The notes beneath the pieces are model-generated. The model made no database searches. It was not told where the DNA came from and saw nothing but the letters and a program-made list of their open reading frames with translations. The position numbers and the translations under genes were made by a program. Shown piece after piece: positions 24,115 to 33,761 of a DNA stretch of 64,000 bases (position 1 is its first letter; every line of letters starts with the position of its first letter). Origin of the DNA: Candidatus Latescibacterota bacterium (GTDB lineage Bacteria; Latescibacterota; UBA2968; UBA8231); NCBI GenBank assembly GCA_022820485.1, contig JAJEFJ010000082.1, forward strand, positions 62,001 to 126,000, written 5' to 3'.

Positions 24115-25856
24115 GCGTCCATCTCCGCGCGTTGCCGCCGCGCGTAAAACGCTAGGCCGACGCCGATTGCCCCTAGGAGGATCGCGATTCCGAGGAGATC
24201 GAATGCGTGGCTGCGGCTGGAGAGCGTGCGGTTGCGCTTGGCCTTGGCCAAGGACTCGCGCATACGGACGGACATTTCAGTGACGGCCGCTTGGCCGACC
24301 GTGGGGTTGCTCACCGCGCTCTGGTCGGGCATGCGGCCAAGGAATCGGTAAGTCTGGCGGGCTGTTGAGTCGGCGGGCTGATACGCCGCGTTGATGAGGT
24401 TGGTGCCCAGTGCGCCCTGCAAACGGGTAATATCAAAAGCAGCTCCGTAGGCCGCGGCCTGCTCTGCGACTGGGTGCTCCATGGCGTCGAGCAGGGCCGA
24501 GCGGTGTTGGTCCTCGTCGGGGAATTCGGGATCGGGCTGCGAAAAATAGCGCTCCGAGAACTGCTTGCGGCTGCCAAAGGCATCTGCGTCCTTGGTCAGC
24601 AAGTTGTTGAAATCCGGGCTGGACAAGTATTCCAAAAAGTAAAAGGCCTCCCGCTCGTGCTGCGTGCCCTTGCGGATGGCCGTCACGCGTCCGCCCATCT
24701 CGCCCGCCTTGCCCCGGTGGCGGCCGGTCTCGCTGATTTCGCCCCAAGGGCCGTCGCGCAGGCTCGGGTTGGCGCGGATATCGGGGTCGCTCATCCAGCG
24801 CTCCCACTCCTCGTAGGGCACGTAGCGGGGCATGGGGTAAATCTCGGTGGTAAAGCGGGCCTCGCGGCGCACCTTGATCAGTCCCCAGCGGCCGATGAGG
24901 ATGGTGCCCAATTTACCCGCCGAATACAGCCCTAGGATGGATTGACCGCCCCAACCGCCCCCACCTGTTTGCGCGGATTGGTCTTCGGCCGAGGGTACGA
25001 CGTGGAAGGTGTTGACCAGGTCGTACAGGTATTGGGCGGCTATGGCACCGGCTGGGGAGTCGAGGGCGATTTCGGTGCCATCGTCGTTGAGGAAGCTGCC
25101 ACCGGCCTGATAGATGAAGTTGTTCAGCCCGCCGCCGAAACCCGCCCCGCCCGAGCCAAAGGTCTCATAGCGTCGGCCATCGGCGCTCTTTTTGGTGAGG
25201 GCCTGACACAAGAGGACGTAGTCCCACCAAGTCCAGTGGTTCCACGGCAGGGGAGGCATGGCCAAGTTTTGCGCTTGGCGCTCGCGCTGGACTGCGTCGT
25301 AGAGCGAGCGGTTGAGAAAGGTGACGCTGACGGTGACGTTGTTGGGGACGGCAAAGATGCGAAAGCGCTCGTATTCGTCGGCTTCGGCTGGCACGTCGGC
25401 TACGGGCACGGCGAGGGCGTTGCGCCGATGCAGCCAAAAGTCGTCGAAGTTTAGCTTGGCCTCGCGCATGTAGTCGTTTAGTTCGACCATGACGCCCTTG
25501 GAAGCATAGAGCGCGAAGGTCGCATAACTGTAAATATCGAAGACGTCCGGCCCGGAGCCGGCCGCGGCTTGGGTGAGGATCTTTTGCACGTCCGCGCTTG
25601 GGTCGAGGACGACGCGCACTTTCTTGTCTTCGTAGAGCCGATTGAAGAGGGCCATTTGTTCGGTGCGTGCCGGATTGGGGTCGGAGGCCCAGCGGATGAC
25701 AGTGTACTCGCCGCCTGCGGACGGGTCGTCTGGATAGACGGATAAACCCCAGCGGTTAAGGGCGTACCAACCGACCAAGATCAGGGCGAGGACGGCGATG
25801 GTTGTAGATAGATCGCGCAAGGAAAACCCGTTGAAGATGCGAGGCGAAAGGGCCAA
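24111..25856 (-). CDS. Membrane-anchored extracellular solute-binding protein (sugar ABC importer)
   Basis: About 581 residues. The mature part resembles family 1 sugar-binding proteins: WASDPNPARTEQMALFNRLYE, GSGPDVFDIYSYATFALYASKG and IYPMPRYVPYEEW. It is unusual in having a membrane helix near the N-terminus (TIAVLALILVGWYALNRWG) and another at the C-terminus (LLGIAILLGAIGVGLAFYARR), so it is anchored rather than a free lipoprotein. The start is uncertain: no good ribosome site is visible, and TTG at 25856 or 25820 are candidates, while the ORF is open to 25994. It is the first gene of the importer operon. Confidence 0.78.
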   Translation of the reverse strand: MALSPRIFNGFSLRDLSTTIAVLALILVGWYALNRWGLSVYPDDPSAGGEYTVIRWASDPNPARTEQMALFNRLYEDKKVRVVLDPSADVQKILTQAAAGSGPDVFDIYSYATFALYASKGVMVELNDYMREAKLNFDDFWLHRRNALAVPVADVPAEADEYERFRIFAVPNNVTVSVTFLNRSLYDAVQRERQAQNLAMPPLPWNHWTWWDYVLLCQALTKKSADGRRYETFGSGGAGFGGGLNNFIYQAGGSFLNDDGTEIALDSPAGAIAAQYLYDLVNTFHVVPSAEDQSAQTGGGGWGGQSILGLYSAGKLGTILIGRWGLIKVRREARFTTEIYPMPRYVPYEEWERWMSDPDIRANPSLRDGPWGEISETGRHRGKAGEMGGRVTAIRKGTQHEREAFYFLEYLSSPDFNNLLTKDADAFGSRKQFSERYFSQPDPEFPDEDQHRSALLDAMEHPVAEQAAAYGAAFDITRLQGALGTNLINAAYQPADSTARQTYRFLGRMPDQSAVSNPTVGQAAVTEMSVRMRESLAKAKRNRTLSSRSHAFDLLGIAILLGAIGVGLAFYARRQRAEMDA

Positions 25857-25936
25857 GTGTAAAAAAAAATGCGAGATTGTCAATGCGGGAAGCCGAGAGC
25901 GACTCAATAAATATGGACGTAGGTGAATAAAATTGC

Positions 25937-25963
25937 TTGACAGGTATGTGAACAGGTTATAAA
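25937..25963 (+). promoter_or_regulatory. Candidate sigma-70-type promoter for the CBM9-like gene
   Basis: TTGACA (25937-25942) is followed by TATAAA (25958-25963) at a 15-nt spacing, or TAAATT at 17 nt. It lies 52 nt before the TTG start of the plus-strand gene, in the divergent space 25857-26014. The -35 is perfect; the -10 spacing is short, so this is a tentative call. Confidence 0.4.
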
Positions 25964-26014
25964 TTGACCGCTTCTTCGTCTCTCGTTCTATCAACCTTGC
26001 AAAGGAGGATTCCC

Positions 26015-26917
26015 TTGAAGAGACTAAGCCTTCTTGCCTTGGTGACAGTGATGGCTGCTTCGGCTGCTTTCGCGCATCAGGCTAACTATTTCATGCCGCA
26101 GATTCCCAATCCCGATAACATGGTCGTTGACGGCAACGACGATGACTGGGGCTGGATTGATCCGGCTTTCGCCATTAACCCCGACACCATGTTCGAGATT
26201 CTCGGTAGTGAGTGGCCCCCGGCCAAAGACGACTGGGACTGCATTCTCTACGTGGCTTGGAGTTCGGCCCCCGACAATTCGCTCTACTACTTTGCTCGGG
26301 TTACCGATGACTCGCTGGGCCTCTTCGTCGAGAACCCCCAGGAGTATTGGAAGGACGACTCGCTGGAAATCATCGTCGATGCCGACCACTCGAGTGAGAA
26401 TTTCAACGAGACCGAGATGACCTCCGGCCAGCAGTACGGTATCCGCGTTCTGCCCGCTGCTGGTCAGAAGGACACTTGGATTTTCAACGTGCCGCAGGAG
26501 AGCATCCTGTGGTCCACCGAGCGTCCTTGGTTCGTCTATGAGTGGACCCTTGATCCGCCGGACGCCCGTCCGATGGAGCAGCCCGCTGGTAGCTCGGTGA
26601 CCTATACTTATGAGGTCAAGCAGGCTGTGTGGACCTTCCACGACAAGACAGGTCCCGACGGCAGCGCCCGCCACAACTTTGCCTCCGACCAGATCATCGG
26701 TCTGACCTTCCAGTTTGACGAGACCGAGAATCCCGAGGTGGGTCGCGAGAAGCAGCCGGGCACGACGCCGGTTAACGGCGCGTTCCAGGACAACTCGAAC
26801 GGTTCGGACTTCATCACAGTGGAGACCGAAGGCGCTACGGGTGGTACTGGCGGCGTGACGGATACGGCAGTTGAGGCCGATAGCTGGGGTCGGATCAAAA
26901 GCCACATGGTCCAATAA
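26015..26917 (+). CDS. Secreted CBM9/DOMON-like carbohydrate-binding protein
   Basis: A 300-residue exported protein. The TTG start at 26015 is preceded by AAAGGAGG and opens a classic signal peptide (KRLSLLALVTVMAASAAFA). The track's ATG at 25964 would place 17 residues before it. The mature part has VVDGNDDDWGWI, LYYFARVTDDSLGLF and KDDSLEIIVDAD, the pattern of CBM9/DOMON-type beta-sandwich domains that bind sugars or heme. A Gly/Thr-rich tail follows (GATGGTGGVTDT). It is divergent from the sugar importer, so glycan capture for uptake is a plausible role, but it may equally belong to the rightward surface block. Confidence 0.75.
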   Translation: MKRLSLLALVTVMAASAAFAHQANYFMPQIPNPDNMVVDGNDDDWGWIDPAFAINPDTMFEILGSEWPPAKDDWDCILYVAWSSAPDNSLYYFARVTDDSLGLFVENPQEYWKDDSLEIIVDADHSSENFNETEMTSGQQYGIRVLPAAGQKDTWIFNVPQESILWSTERPWFVYEWTLDPPDARPMEQPAGSSVTYTYEVKQAVWTFHDKTGPDGSARHNFASDQIIGLTFQFDETENPEVGREKQPGTTPVNGAFQDNSNGSDFITVETEGATGGTGGVTDTAVEADSWGRIKSHMVQ

Positions 26918-26961
26918 GGCGCACCCTAGCATCTTCTGTTAGATCGCACATTGTGCGCAAG

Positions 26962-27001
26962 AGATAAAGAGAGGTGGAGGCGACTTCATCTCTCTTTATC
27001 T
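26962..27001. terminator. Hairpin after the CBM9-like gene
   Basis: A perfect 12-bp inverted repeat (AGATAAAGAGAG with its mirror) around a 16-nt loop, located 45 nt after the stop. No T-run follows. GGAGGCGA in the loop can also pair with TCGCCTCT just downstream, giving an alternative structure. It may act as a terminator, attenuator or mRNA end-protector. Confidence 0.4.
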
Positions 27002-27036
27002 ATCGCCTCTGCATCGCTTTCAGGAAGGCATTCTCA

Positions 27037-27783
27037 ATGAGGATACGGAACATCGCAACGAGCGGGCTTTTGTCGGCTCTTTATCTGTTTGTGCTTGTCG
27101 GGTGCATCTCACAGGTGGGGCTGCGGCGCTTTGCAACGTTTCCCGAACCAGTTCTGCAACAAGACGAGGCCATGACCGTCCTCGATGATGGGACGATTGT
27201 CTATGCCAAGGATCGCTTGGAGATCTCGCTACAGGTGTTGGATGACGGATTCCTCAATCGCCAGTTCGCGGCCGATTCAAGGAAGGGCGCTGAATCGACC
27301 AATCCATACACGTATGGCAATTGGAAGCCCTGGGGCCAAGAATGGACTCCAGCGCGCTTTACTGTGGTCTTGCTGAAGGTCAAAAACTACGAGTATCCCA
27401 AGGTTTTCATCGACCCCAAGGCACTTGTGGTCACTACGTCGAACAACCGAGTGTACAATGCACTCGACGGCGGACAGCTCGAAGATCTATTCAGCCCGTA
27501 TTTGCGGGCTTATGCTGGCAATCAGCGGCGGCAGTTTGAGGCTACCACCGACCTGCTCAAACGCACCGTCTATCCGCCTGACATAGTCTTTTCCGGTCAA
27601 GAGGAAGTCGGGTATATCGTCTTTCCGGTTTTGCACCGAGACGTGAGCAACTTCACCGTCAACGTGCCGGACATGGCCGTGCGGTTCGACTACAAGGGCG
27701 AACCGGTGGAGACCATTGACTTAGCATTTAAGTTCCAACGCGAAGTTTACTACGCTCTTCATCCCCGTGCGGAGACGCCGTAA
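27037..27783 (+). CDS. Lipoprotein of unknown function
   Basis: A 248-residue predicted lipoprotein. After ATG 27037 (AGGAAGG ribosome site) comes a basic start, a hydrophobic stretch and the lipobox LVGC. The track start at 26974 only adds residues from the upstream hairpin. The mature part is predicted to be beta-rich (VLLKVKNYEYPKVFIDPKALVV; VNVPDMAVRFDYKGEPVETIDLAFKF). No family recognised. Its stop overlaps the ATG of the next surface protein by one base, so the two are co-translated and probably act together at the outer membrane. Confidence 0.7.
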   Translation: MRIRNIATSGLLSALYLFVLVGCISQVGLRRFATFPEPVLQQDEAMTVLDDGTIVYAKDRLEISLQVLDDGFLNRQFAADSRKGAESTNPYTYGNWKPWGQEWTPARFTVVLLKVKNYEYPKVFIDPKALVVTTSNNRVYNALDGGQLEDLFSPYLRAYAGNQRRQFEATTDLLKRTVYPPDIVFSGQEEVGYIVFPVLHRDVSNFTVNVPDMAVRFDYKGEPVETIDLAFKFQREVYYALHPRAETP

Positions 27784-29750
27784 TGAATCGAGGGATGGCG
27801 GCCCGTATTGCAGTGCTGTTGTGCGCCTCGTGCGCTTGGGCCCCGTGGCTTGCTGCGGACGAATGGGTGCTTGGGGGCGGCGGTGGATTGCCGTGGGGCG
27901 ATCTCGTCCAGGTTCGCGCCCAGATCGACGACCAAAGTAACCCCGGCGCGATTCAGATCCGCGGCTTTACGCCCGACGAAAACATCATCACCACGCTCGC
28001 TTGGAAATACGGCAAGCCCAACGACTTGGTCAGCGAGGGGGATGCGGCGCTGTGGGACAATACGGCGGCTAGGAATTCCATTTCGCTGTCGATCGTCGAT
28101 GGCGACGACACCACAAGCACTGCAGATCTCTTCAAAACCGCTGGCGTTGATCAAGACGGGCGCACGTTCTTTTTGGACATAGGCTCGCGCGTGCCAGCCG
28201 ACAGCTTGGTCTTCTTTCCCCGGCAAGAGGGGACGTACGCCAACGGCAAGCCCTTTAGCGACGACTTTGTCCGCAAGCACCGGATTTCCGTCAGCGATGG
28301 GCTGACGTACGTGAACGAGCAGCCGCTCTTTACCTTACTGCGCGACGTCCCGGTGAACCCCAACAGCGTGTTCACCATGAAATTTCCCCAGCAGTTCATC
28401 CGCTTTATTCAGTTGCGCGTGGGGTCGCGGAGTCCCTTTGAGATTGCCGAATTTGAGCTCTACGGCAACGGCTTCGTGCCGCGGGCCACGTACCGGAGCC
28501 AAGTTATCGACTTGGGCGAGGTCTCCAACTACGGCACCATATCTTGGGCCCAGCGGGCGCTCGAACTGGTAGAAGGTGAGTTGATCGAGTTGCCGGATCT
28601 GGGGCAGACCTCGGTTGCGGTGCGCATGAAGACGGGCCAAGACGACAGCCCACTAGTTCACTTCCAAAAAGTTGTTGACAACGAAACGCGAGCCGTCAGC
28701 CAAGTAGTGGTTTCGGAAGCGGATTACAACAAGCTGCCCTCGGGTGAGAAGGGCGATATCGAGGACGACGCCGATAACTGGAGTCCTTGGTCGTTGCCGC
28801 TCGAATCCGGGCAGTTGATCCCGCTGCCCAGCCCGCGCCCCTATTTTCAGCTACAGATCATCATGGAGAGCCAATCCGTGACGCAGACGGTGCGCATCGA
28901 CTCGTTGCGGATTGAGCATTCACTGCCCCCGGCTGCTGCAGTCGTCGGCGAGATATCCTTGGCTGACGAGCCCAATCCACCGGCCGACATCGGCGTAATC
29001 GACAAAGACGACGCCGTTGTGCTGCCGAGCATTGACGGGGGTGAAGAGGTGCTTTTCGCCTATGACGTGCGAGCTATAATAAACGATAACCAGAACGGCT
29101 TTGATGCTTTGCGCATCGATACGCCGACGCCAGCGCACTTTGTCGGCTTGCAGATGGGCGATCCGCTCGAGCCCGTGGAGCCAGATCGCGTGAGCGCGGG
29201 CGACAGAAGCATTGAAGTGATCTTCACTAGCAACAAGGTCACCTTTGACAACAATGTGCCGCTGCGCGTGCTCTTTGAGGGATCGACCGTGGTATTCGGC
29301 ACGATTTTCACTGGCACGGTCTGGGATACTCAGTCTGATATTCTCGGCCAGCCCGTGCTAGAAGGCGATGCCAATTTCGACGTAAGCACCAACTCGCTGC
29401 GCGTGGCCTTGACCCAGCAGTCCGTGGGCGAAATCGTCCGCGCTATAGAGTTTAATCCTTCGGTTTTCACGCCGAATGGAGATGGCATCAACGACCATAT
29501 CGCCATCAAGTACACTGTAATTCAGATTTCCGAGCCCAAGCCCATCGAGGTGGCCATTTACGATTTGGCGGGTCGGTTAGTGCGCGTGTTGGCCGACCGC
29601 GAGCAGCCCGGCGGGATTTACACCGAGATGTGGGATGGGCGGAGCGATGCCGACGAGGCTGTGCCTCCGGGTAGTTACGTGGTTTCGCTCTCAGTTGACA
29701 GCGGGATCGGCAACTTCAGGCGGGTCGGCGTCGTCGGCGTGGCCTATTAG
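27783..29750 (+). CDS. Large exported protein with CHU_C-like tail ending in -AY
   Basis: A 655-residue protein with a signal peptide ending near LAADE. The middle is predicted beta-rich, and SPFEIAEFELYGNGF is a discoidin-end-like segment. The C-terminal 90 residues carry FTPNGDGINDHIAIKY, VAIYDLAGRLVRVL and PPGSYVVSLSV, the pattern of CHU_C/FlgD-type Ig domains. The protein ends GVAY. It is the most diverged member of a five-member family in this window (others at 40261, 42318, 44793, 47160). Likely anchored at the cell surface; the ligand is unknown. It overlaps the lipoprotein gene upstream by one base. Confidence 0.75.
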   Translation: MNRGMAARIAVLLCASCAWAPWLAADEWVLGGGGGLPWGDLVQVRAQIDDQSNPGAIQIRGFTPDENIITTLAWKYGKPNDLVSEGDAALWDNTAARNSISLSIVDGDDTTSTADLFKTAGVDQDGRTFFLDIGSRVPADSLVFFPRQEGTYANGKPFSDDFVRKHRISVSDGLTYVNEQPLFTLLRDVPVNPNSVFTMKFPQQFIRFIQLRVGSRSPFEIAEFELYGNGFVPRATYRSQVIDLGEVSNYGTISWAQRALELVEGELIELPDLGQTSVAVRMKTGQDDSPLVHFQKVVDNETRAVSQVVVSEADYNKLPSGEKGDIEDDADNWSPWSLPLESGQLIPLPSPRPYFQLQIIMESQSVTQTVRIDSLRIEHSLPPAAAVVGEISLADEPNPPADIGVIDKDDAVVLPSIDGGEEVLFAYDVRAIINDNQNGFDALRIDTPTPAHFVGLQMGDPLEPVEPDRVSAGDRSIEVIFTSNKVTFDNNVPLRVLFEGSTVVFGTIFTGTVWDTQSDILGQPVLEGDANFDVSTNSLRVALTQQSVGEIVRAIEFNPSVFTPNGDGINDHIAIKYTVIQISEPKPIEVAIYDLAGRLVRVLADREQPGGIYTEMWDGRSDADEAVPPGSYVVSLSVDSGIGNFRRVGVVGVAY

Positions 29751-29807
29751 TTGATAGATTTGGATATGATGCTTGACCGGCAAAAATTCAAAAGGGAGGG
29801 TTACAGC

Positions 29808-32438
29808 GTGAGGTGCATGCTCTACGCAGTAGTTGTCACGGCCGGCGTCGCACTCCTATGCGATGCAGCTTTTGCCCAACGGGTCGGCTTTCTGACCGGA
29901 CGCGAACCGCGCGGTGTGGATGTCTATGAGATGGCAATGACGCCAGCGCAGCGAAAGTGGCAATATCCGCAAAGCCTATACCACTTCTATCGTTGGACCG
30001 GCGAGGAATACAGCAATTACGCCCGTCAAAACTACGAGCGCTACGTATCTACTGAGCTTGAAGGCTTTCGCACCTACGACCTCTACGGGAACTACATCAC
30101 TCGTGGTTTCGAGGTGTACAACTGGTCCATGGACAGTCCAGTGACTTCGGGTAGCACGGTGCGCAAAGGCCCCAAGTACAGTAGGTGGTTTCAAAGCCTA
30201 ATCGTCTCGTCAATGTCCAAGGGGCAGTTTTATTCCTCGATGACGATTGGTGAGGCCCTGCGCACCACTCTGACGCCGCTGACCTTTTCCAAGCCGGCCT
30301 TCAACGGGGTGCAGTGGGACTTTGCCGCTGACAAGTACCAGATGACCCTCTTGGCGTCGCGCTTGGCCTCCCCGGGGTCTGCCGTGCAGTTTGAAAACTC
30401 GCTCGGCCAGATATTGGGCGACATGACCAATCTCTTTGGCGCACACTCCAAAGTGCAACTCGGGGATTTTTCCAAGCTGGGCTTTACGTATTTGAACATT
30501 GCCAACTTCTCTACGGGTCGCAAGCTGGGCGACAACTCGCTCAAAGGCGTGTTGACCGAGGCCCAAAACGGCGGCAACGTCGAGACGATCGTCTTGCGGC
30601 TCTCGGACGATTCGCCCGAAGACGGCGTAGGCGGTGCTCAGCTTTTTGCCGAGCGCATTATCATCAACGGGGTTGATCATCCCGAAATTGTCCCCTCGCC
30701 GCGCGGTGGTGTGCGGCGCGCCGGCGTCATTGAGGCCAATGGGGCGGAGACGTTGGAGCTGACCTACAACATCGCCCGCGACTTCCGCCAACAGCCCGAC
30801 GACGAGATCACCACGTTTCAGGAGATCAGCGAAATCGAGTTTGAGTTGGTCATCGCCAACGACTACCGGATCGAAATCACCTCTAACCTCCAGGTCAATG
30901 CTCAGGGCGAGCCTGTGTTCTTGGAAGTCGAGCGCGCCCACGGCAACGTCAGCGATGGCTCCAACCAGCGCTTCATCCGTTTTGAATACGGCCTGCCCAC
31001 CGGCAAGGACATCATCGGCTTCAACTTTGATATAGACGATATCAAGGGTTTCAATATGCGCTCGGAGCTTGCTTTCAGCCGGGCGTTTCGCCGCTTTCCC
31101 AACCAGAACTTCCAAGATCACGCCCTCGCCCAAGACGAGGGCATGGCCTACTACATCACGGCCTCGCAGGACGCGTATCCGTTTTTCGCGTACGGGGAAT
31201 TCTACCGTCTGGAGCCTGAGTACCGGACCAATGCGTTTATCTCGGATGCGCGGGGTTTCATCGACTACGAACACCCGGAGCGCTATTCCTTTGAAGCGGT
31301 TGACGACAACGACGACCAAGATCGCTTTGCCGACTGGAAGCGCCTGTGGCAAAACGGCGACAACGCCTTTGGCGAATCGCCTTTTGGCACCGGTGGCCAA
31401 GCCGACCCGCAGGTCTTCCCTGGGTACGACGAGAACTCGGACTTTATCTCGGACTTTAACCAAAACGACAACAGCCAGCCGGATTTCGCCGAGCCATTCC
31501 TGCGCTACAACGTCGATCCACCTGAGTTCCTCTTTGGCGTTGACATGAATAACAACAACGTCATCGATCGCTTTGAGAACGATACGTTCGCCGACTATCC
31601 CTACCGACACGACCGCGATGGCTACAACGTGTACGGGGGCGTTTACTTGACCGAAGCCATCAAGGCGACGGTGGGCTACTCCACGGCCGACGAGATCAGT
31701 TCCAAGCGCAGTGCGCAAATGAGCTATGCGGTAGTCACGGGCGAGTGGAAATGGCCGGGCATTGAGGCTCGGGCTTTCCAATACGCTCGCTCGGTCCAAG
31801 ACGACATCGAAGACGATGTGATCCAATGGGTCGATCCAGACGGATTTCGCGAAACCATTGACCCACTGATCGCCCAAGACACCTTCGTTTGGACTGGCTA
31901 TCTGACGTTTGATTATCTGCGCCTTAAAAACCTGAATATCTACAACAAGGTGAAATACGACTGGTTTAGTCAGCGCGGCGAGCAGGCCGAGGTCAAAGAC
32001 AATCGCCTCTTTTTTGGCGCGATCAACAAGGTTGATTATCCGCTGCCGATTACCGACAACCTGTCTTTCTGGCCGCGCTACAAAAGCGTGTATCGCAAGA
32101 TCAACCCAACCTTTAGCACCGACCTCGATATCACCGAGTGGTCGCAGTTTTACATGCTGACCTCGAAGTACTTTCTCCTGCCCGGGACCTTTATCGAATA
32201 CGGCGTCGAGCTCAATCTCTTCCGCAATCTTGAAGAGCGCCCAGAGATCTTGCCGCCTGGATATGTCGATGACTTCACGGGTTCGGTGTTGGCCTTACAG
32301 CTTTCCAACAGATCGGCGTATCTGGGTTATTCCTTGACCATGAATACGGGCTTTCGCTGGGAGCGCCGGGCCTTTGCCGAGGCGACCGAAACCAACTCTC
32401 TACTCTTTATTCGGGTTTTCGCCGGCCTCCAGGATTAG
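29808..32438 (+). CDS. Large outer-membrane beta-barrel-like protein
   Basis: An 876-residue exported protein. The GTG start at 29808 follows GGGAGG and gives the signal peptide LYAVVVTAGVALLCDAAFAQ; the track's TTG start touches the previous stop and lacks a ribosome site. A long Asp/Asn-rich stretch in the middle (DENSDFISDFNQNDNSQ; VDMNNNNVIDRFEND) looks like calcium-binding loops. The last 300 residues alternate polar and aromatic residues and end LLFIRVFAGLQD, as outer-membrane barrels do. Family not recognised. It follows the -AY protein directly and is followed by a clear terminator, so the transcript may end here. It could be the export or docking partner of the -AY proteins, but that is inference. 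Confidence 0.6.
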   Translation: MRCMLYAVVVTAGVALLCDAAFAQRVGFLTGREPRGVDVYEMAMTPAQRKWQYPQSLYHFYRWTGEEYSNYARQNYERYVSTELEGFRTYDLYGNYITRGFEVYNWSMDSPVTSGSTVRKGPKYSRWFQSLIVSSMSKGQFYSSMTIGEALRTTLTPLTFSKPAFNGVQWDFAADKYQMTLLASRLASPGSAVQFENSLGQILGDMTNLFGAHSKVQLGDFSKLGFTYLNIANFSTGRKLGDNSLKGVLTEAQNGGNVETIVLRLSDDSPEDGVGGAQLFAERIIINGVDHPEIVPSPRGGVRRAGVIEANGAETLELTYNIARDFRQQPDDEITTFQEISEIEFELVIANDYRIEITSNLQVNAQGEPVFLEVERAHGNVSDGSNQRFIRFEYGLPTGKDIIGFNFDIDDIKGFNMRSELAFSRAFRRFPNQNFQDHALAQDEGMAYYITASQDAYPFFAYGEFYRLEPEYRTNAFISDARGFIDYEHPERYSFEAVDDNDDQDRFADWKRLWQNGDNAFGESPFGTGGQADPQVFPGYDENSDFISDFNQNDNSQPDFAEPFLRYNVDPPEFLFGVDMNNNNVIDRFENDTFADYPYRHDRDGYNVYGGVYLTEAIKATVGYSTADEISSKRSAQMSYAVVTGEWKWPGIEARAFQYARSVQDDIEDDVIQWVDPDGFRETIDPLIAQDTFVWTGYLTFDYLRLKNLNIYNKVKYDWFSQRGEQAEVKDNRLFFGAINKVDYPLPITDNLSFWPRYKSVYRKINPTFSTDLDITEWSQFYMLTSKYFLLPGTFIEYGVELNLFRNLEERPEILPPGYVDDFTGSVLALQLSNRSAYLGYSLTMNTGFRWERRAFAEATETNSLLFIRVFAGLQD

Positions 32439-32464
32439 GGGCTGCACTATTTCTCTGTGGATCC

Positions 32465-32504
32465 AAAGCGCCCGGCGTTCTCTAGTGGAGATGCCGGGCG
32501 CTTT
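32465..32504 (+). terminator. Hairpin terminator after the barrel-like gene
   Basis: A perfect 12-bp stem, AAAGCGCCCGGC with its mirror, around a 16-nt loop that can itself pair TCTC with GAGA. It ends in CTTTA, 26 nt after the stop at 32438. The stem is G+C-rich and closed by A-T pairs, which suits an intrinsic terminator, although the T-run is short. Confidence 0.7.
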
Positions 32505-32516
32505 ACTGCCTAACAA

Positions 32517-33761
32517 ATGGACATGCGTCTTGCCGTGGCGTGGATAGGGCTGGTTGTCCTTCTCGGAGGGATCGGCTGTGGCGCCTTGGAACGCCACGTC
32601 CTCAAAAAGCCTGCCACGCCCCAGTCCCTTGCATTCTACCAACGCGCCTACGAGCAAAACCCCACCGACCCAGAGGTGCTGTTGGCCTTGGGATGGCTCT
32701 ACCTGCAAAAGGACCGCACGCGCCGCGCCGTTGAGGTGCTGTCCGAACTGGTTGCGATTGCGCCCGACGACGCGGATGTTCACTACTATCTCGGGATTGC
32801 CCTAGCCAAAGAGCACCGCAAGAGCGAGGCCATCGCTGCCTTTAAACGTGCGCTTGAAAAATCACCGGCTTTTGCCGAGGTGTACTGGGCCTTGGCGCTG
32901 CTGTACAACGAGCGCGGTGACGGATATGAAAAGGCGCTTGCAACGGTCGAAGAGGGGCTGCAACTGGCCGGGCAGAGCGGCTATGGGCACTTTGTGTTGG
33001 GCTTTGTGCTGTGTTCGCGCGGCGACAATGAAAACGCCAAGACCGCGCTGCTGAAGGCTACTGAACTCGACCCTGACTTAGCGCACGCCCACTATTACTT
33101 GGCGTTGGTGTACTTGCGCTTACAGGACGATCCGCAGGCCATGGCAGCCATGGAGCAGACCATTGCCGCAGACCCGGGTTACACCTCGGCCTATTACAGC
33201 TTGGGCACGCTCTATGCGCGTACGGGCCGCGACGCTGAGGGCGCGCGAATGATCGAGCTTTTCCAGCAGTTGAGTAGCGCGACGATGGACGAGGACCACT
33301 ACCGCCGCTTGCTCTATCGCCAGGCCGTGCCGCTGGCGACCAACAAGCAGGCGGCCACGCATTTCAACTTGGGGTTGGTCTATTTGCGCAGGAAGGAGTT
33401 GACGGCAGCACTCGAACAGTTTGAGGCGGCCTTGGCGCTCGATTCCACGTACGCGGAGGCCAGCCACAACATCGGGGTGATTTATTCGCTGCAAGAGCAA
33501 CACGCGGCTGCTCGGCCCTTTTTGCTACGCGCGGTCCGCCACAAGCCCGACTACGCGTTGGCCTTTGAAAATATAGGCAACAACAGCTTGGCGCTCGGCG
33601 AGTACGCGGAGGCGGTCGCTGCGTTTCGCCGCGCCTTGTCTCTTGACGGGAGCATGGCCTCAGCCCTCGACGGCTTGGGGACTGCGTTGATCCAGCAGGG
33701 TCACGTAGCAGAAGGCCGTGCGGCTCGCGTCGAGGCCACAGCCTTGAGGGCGCAACAGTAA
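32517..33761 (+). CDS. TPR-repeat lipoprotein
   Basis: A 414-residue lipoprotein: hydrophobic segment then lipobox GIGC, followed by about nine tetratricopeptide repeats (for example VLLALGWLYLQKDRTRRAVEVL and ATHFNLGLVYLRRKELTAALEQFEAALALD). TPRs form a scaffold for protein partners, here in the periplasm or at the outer membrane. It is the first of five tightly packed genes: its TAA stop is immediately followed by the ATG of the FG-GAP gene. A sister TPR lipoprotein lies at 37072. Start: ATG 32517 or the ATG two codons later. Confidence 0.82.
   Translation: MDMRLAVAWIGLVVLLGGIGCGALERHVLKKPATPQSLAFYQRAYEQNPTDPEVLLALGWLYLQKDRTRRAVEVLSELVAIAPDDADVHYYLGIALAKEHRKSEAIAAFKRALEKSPAFAEVYWALALLYNERGDGYEKALATVEEGLQLAGQSGYGHFVLGFVLCSRGDNENAKTALLKATELDPDLAHAHYYLALVYLRLQDDPQAMAAMEQTIAADPGYTSAYYSLGTLYARTGRDAEGARMIELFQQLSSATMDEDHYRRLLYRQAVPLATNKQAATHFNLGLVYLRRKELTAALEQFEAALALDSTYAEASHNIGVIYSLQEQHAAARPFLLRAVRHKPDYALAFENIGNNSLALGEYAEAVAAFRRALSLDGSMASALDGLGTALIQQGHVAEGRAARVEATALRAQQ

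Noticed and set aside
26024-26932. 302-residue minus-strand ORF
   Set aside because: Antisense to the CBM9-like gene, which has a ribosome site and signal peptide.
30210-31877. 555-residue minus-strand ORF
   Set aside because: Antisense to the barrel-like gene; long open frame arises from codon bias, and it lacks domain motifs.
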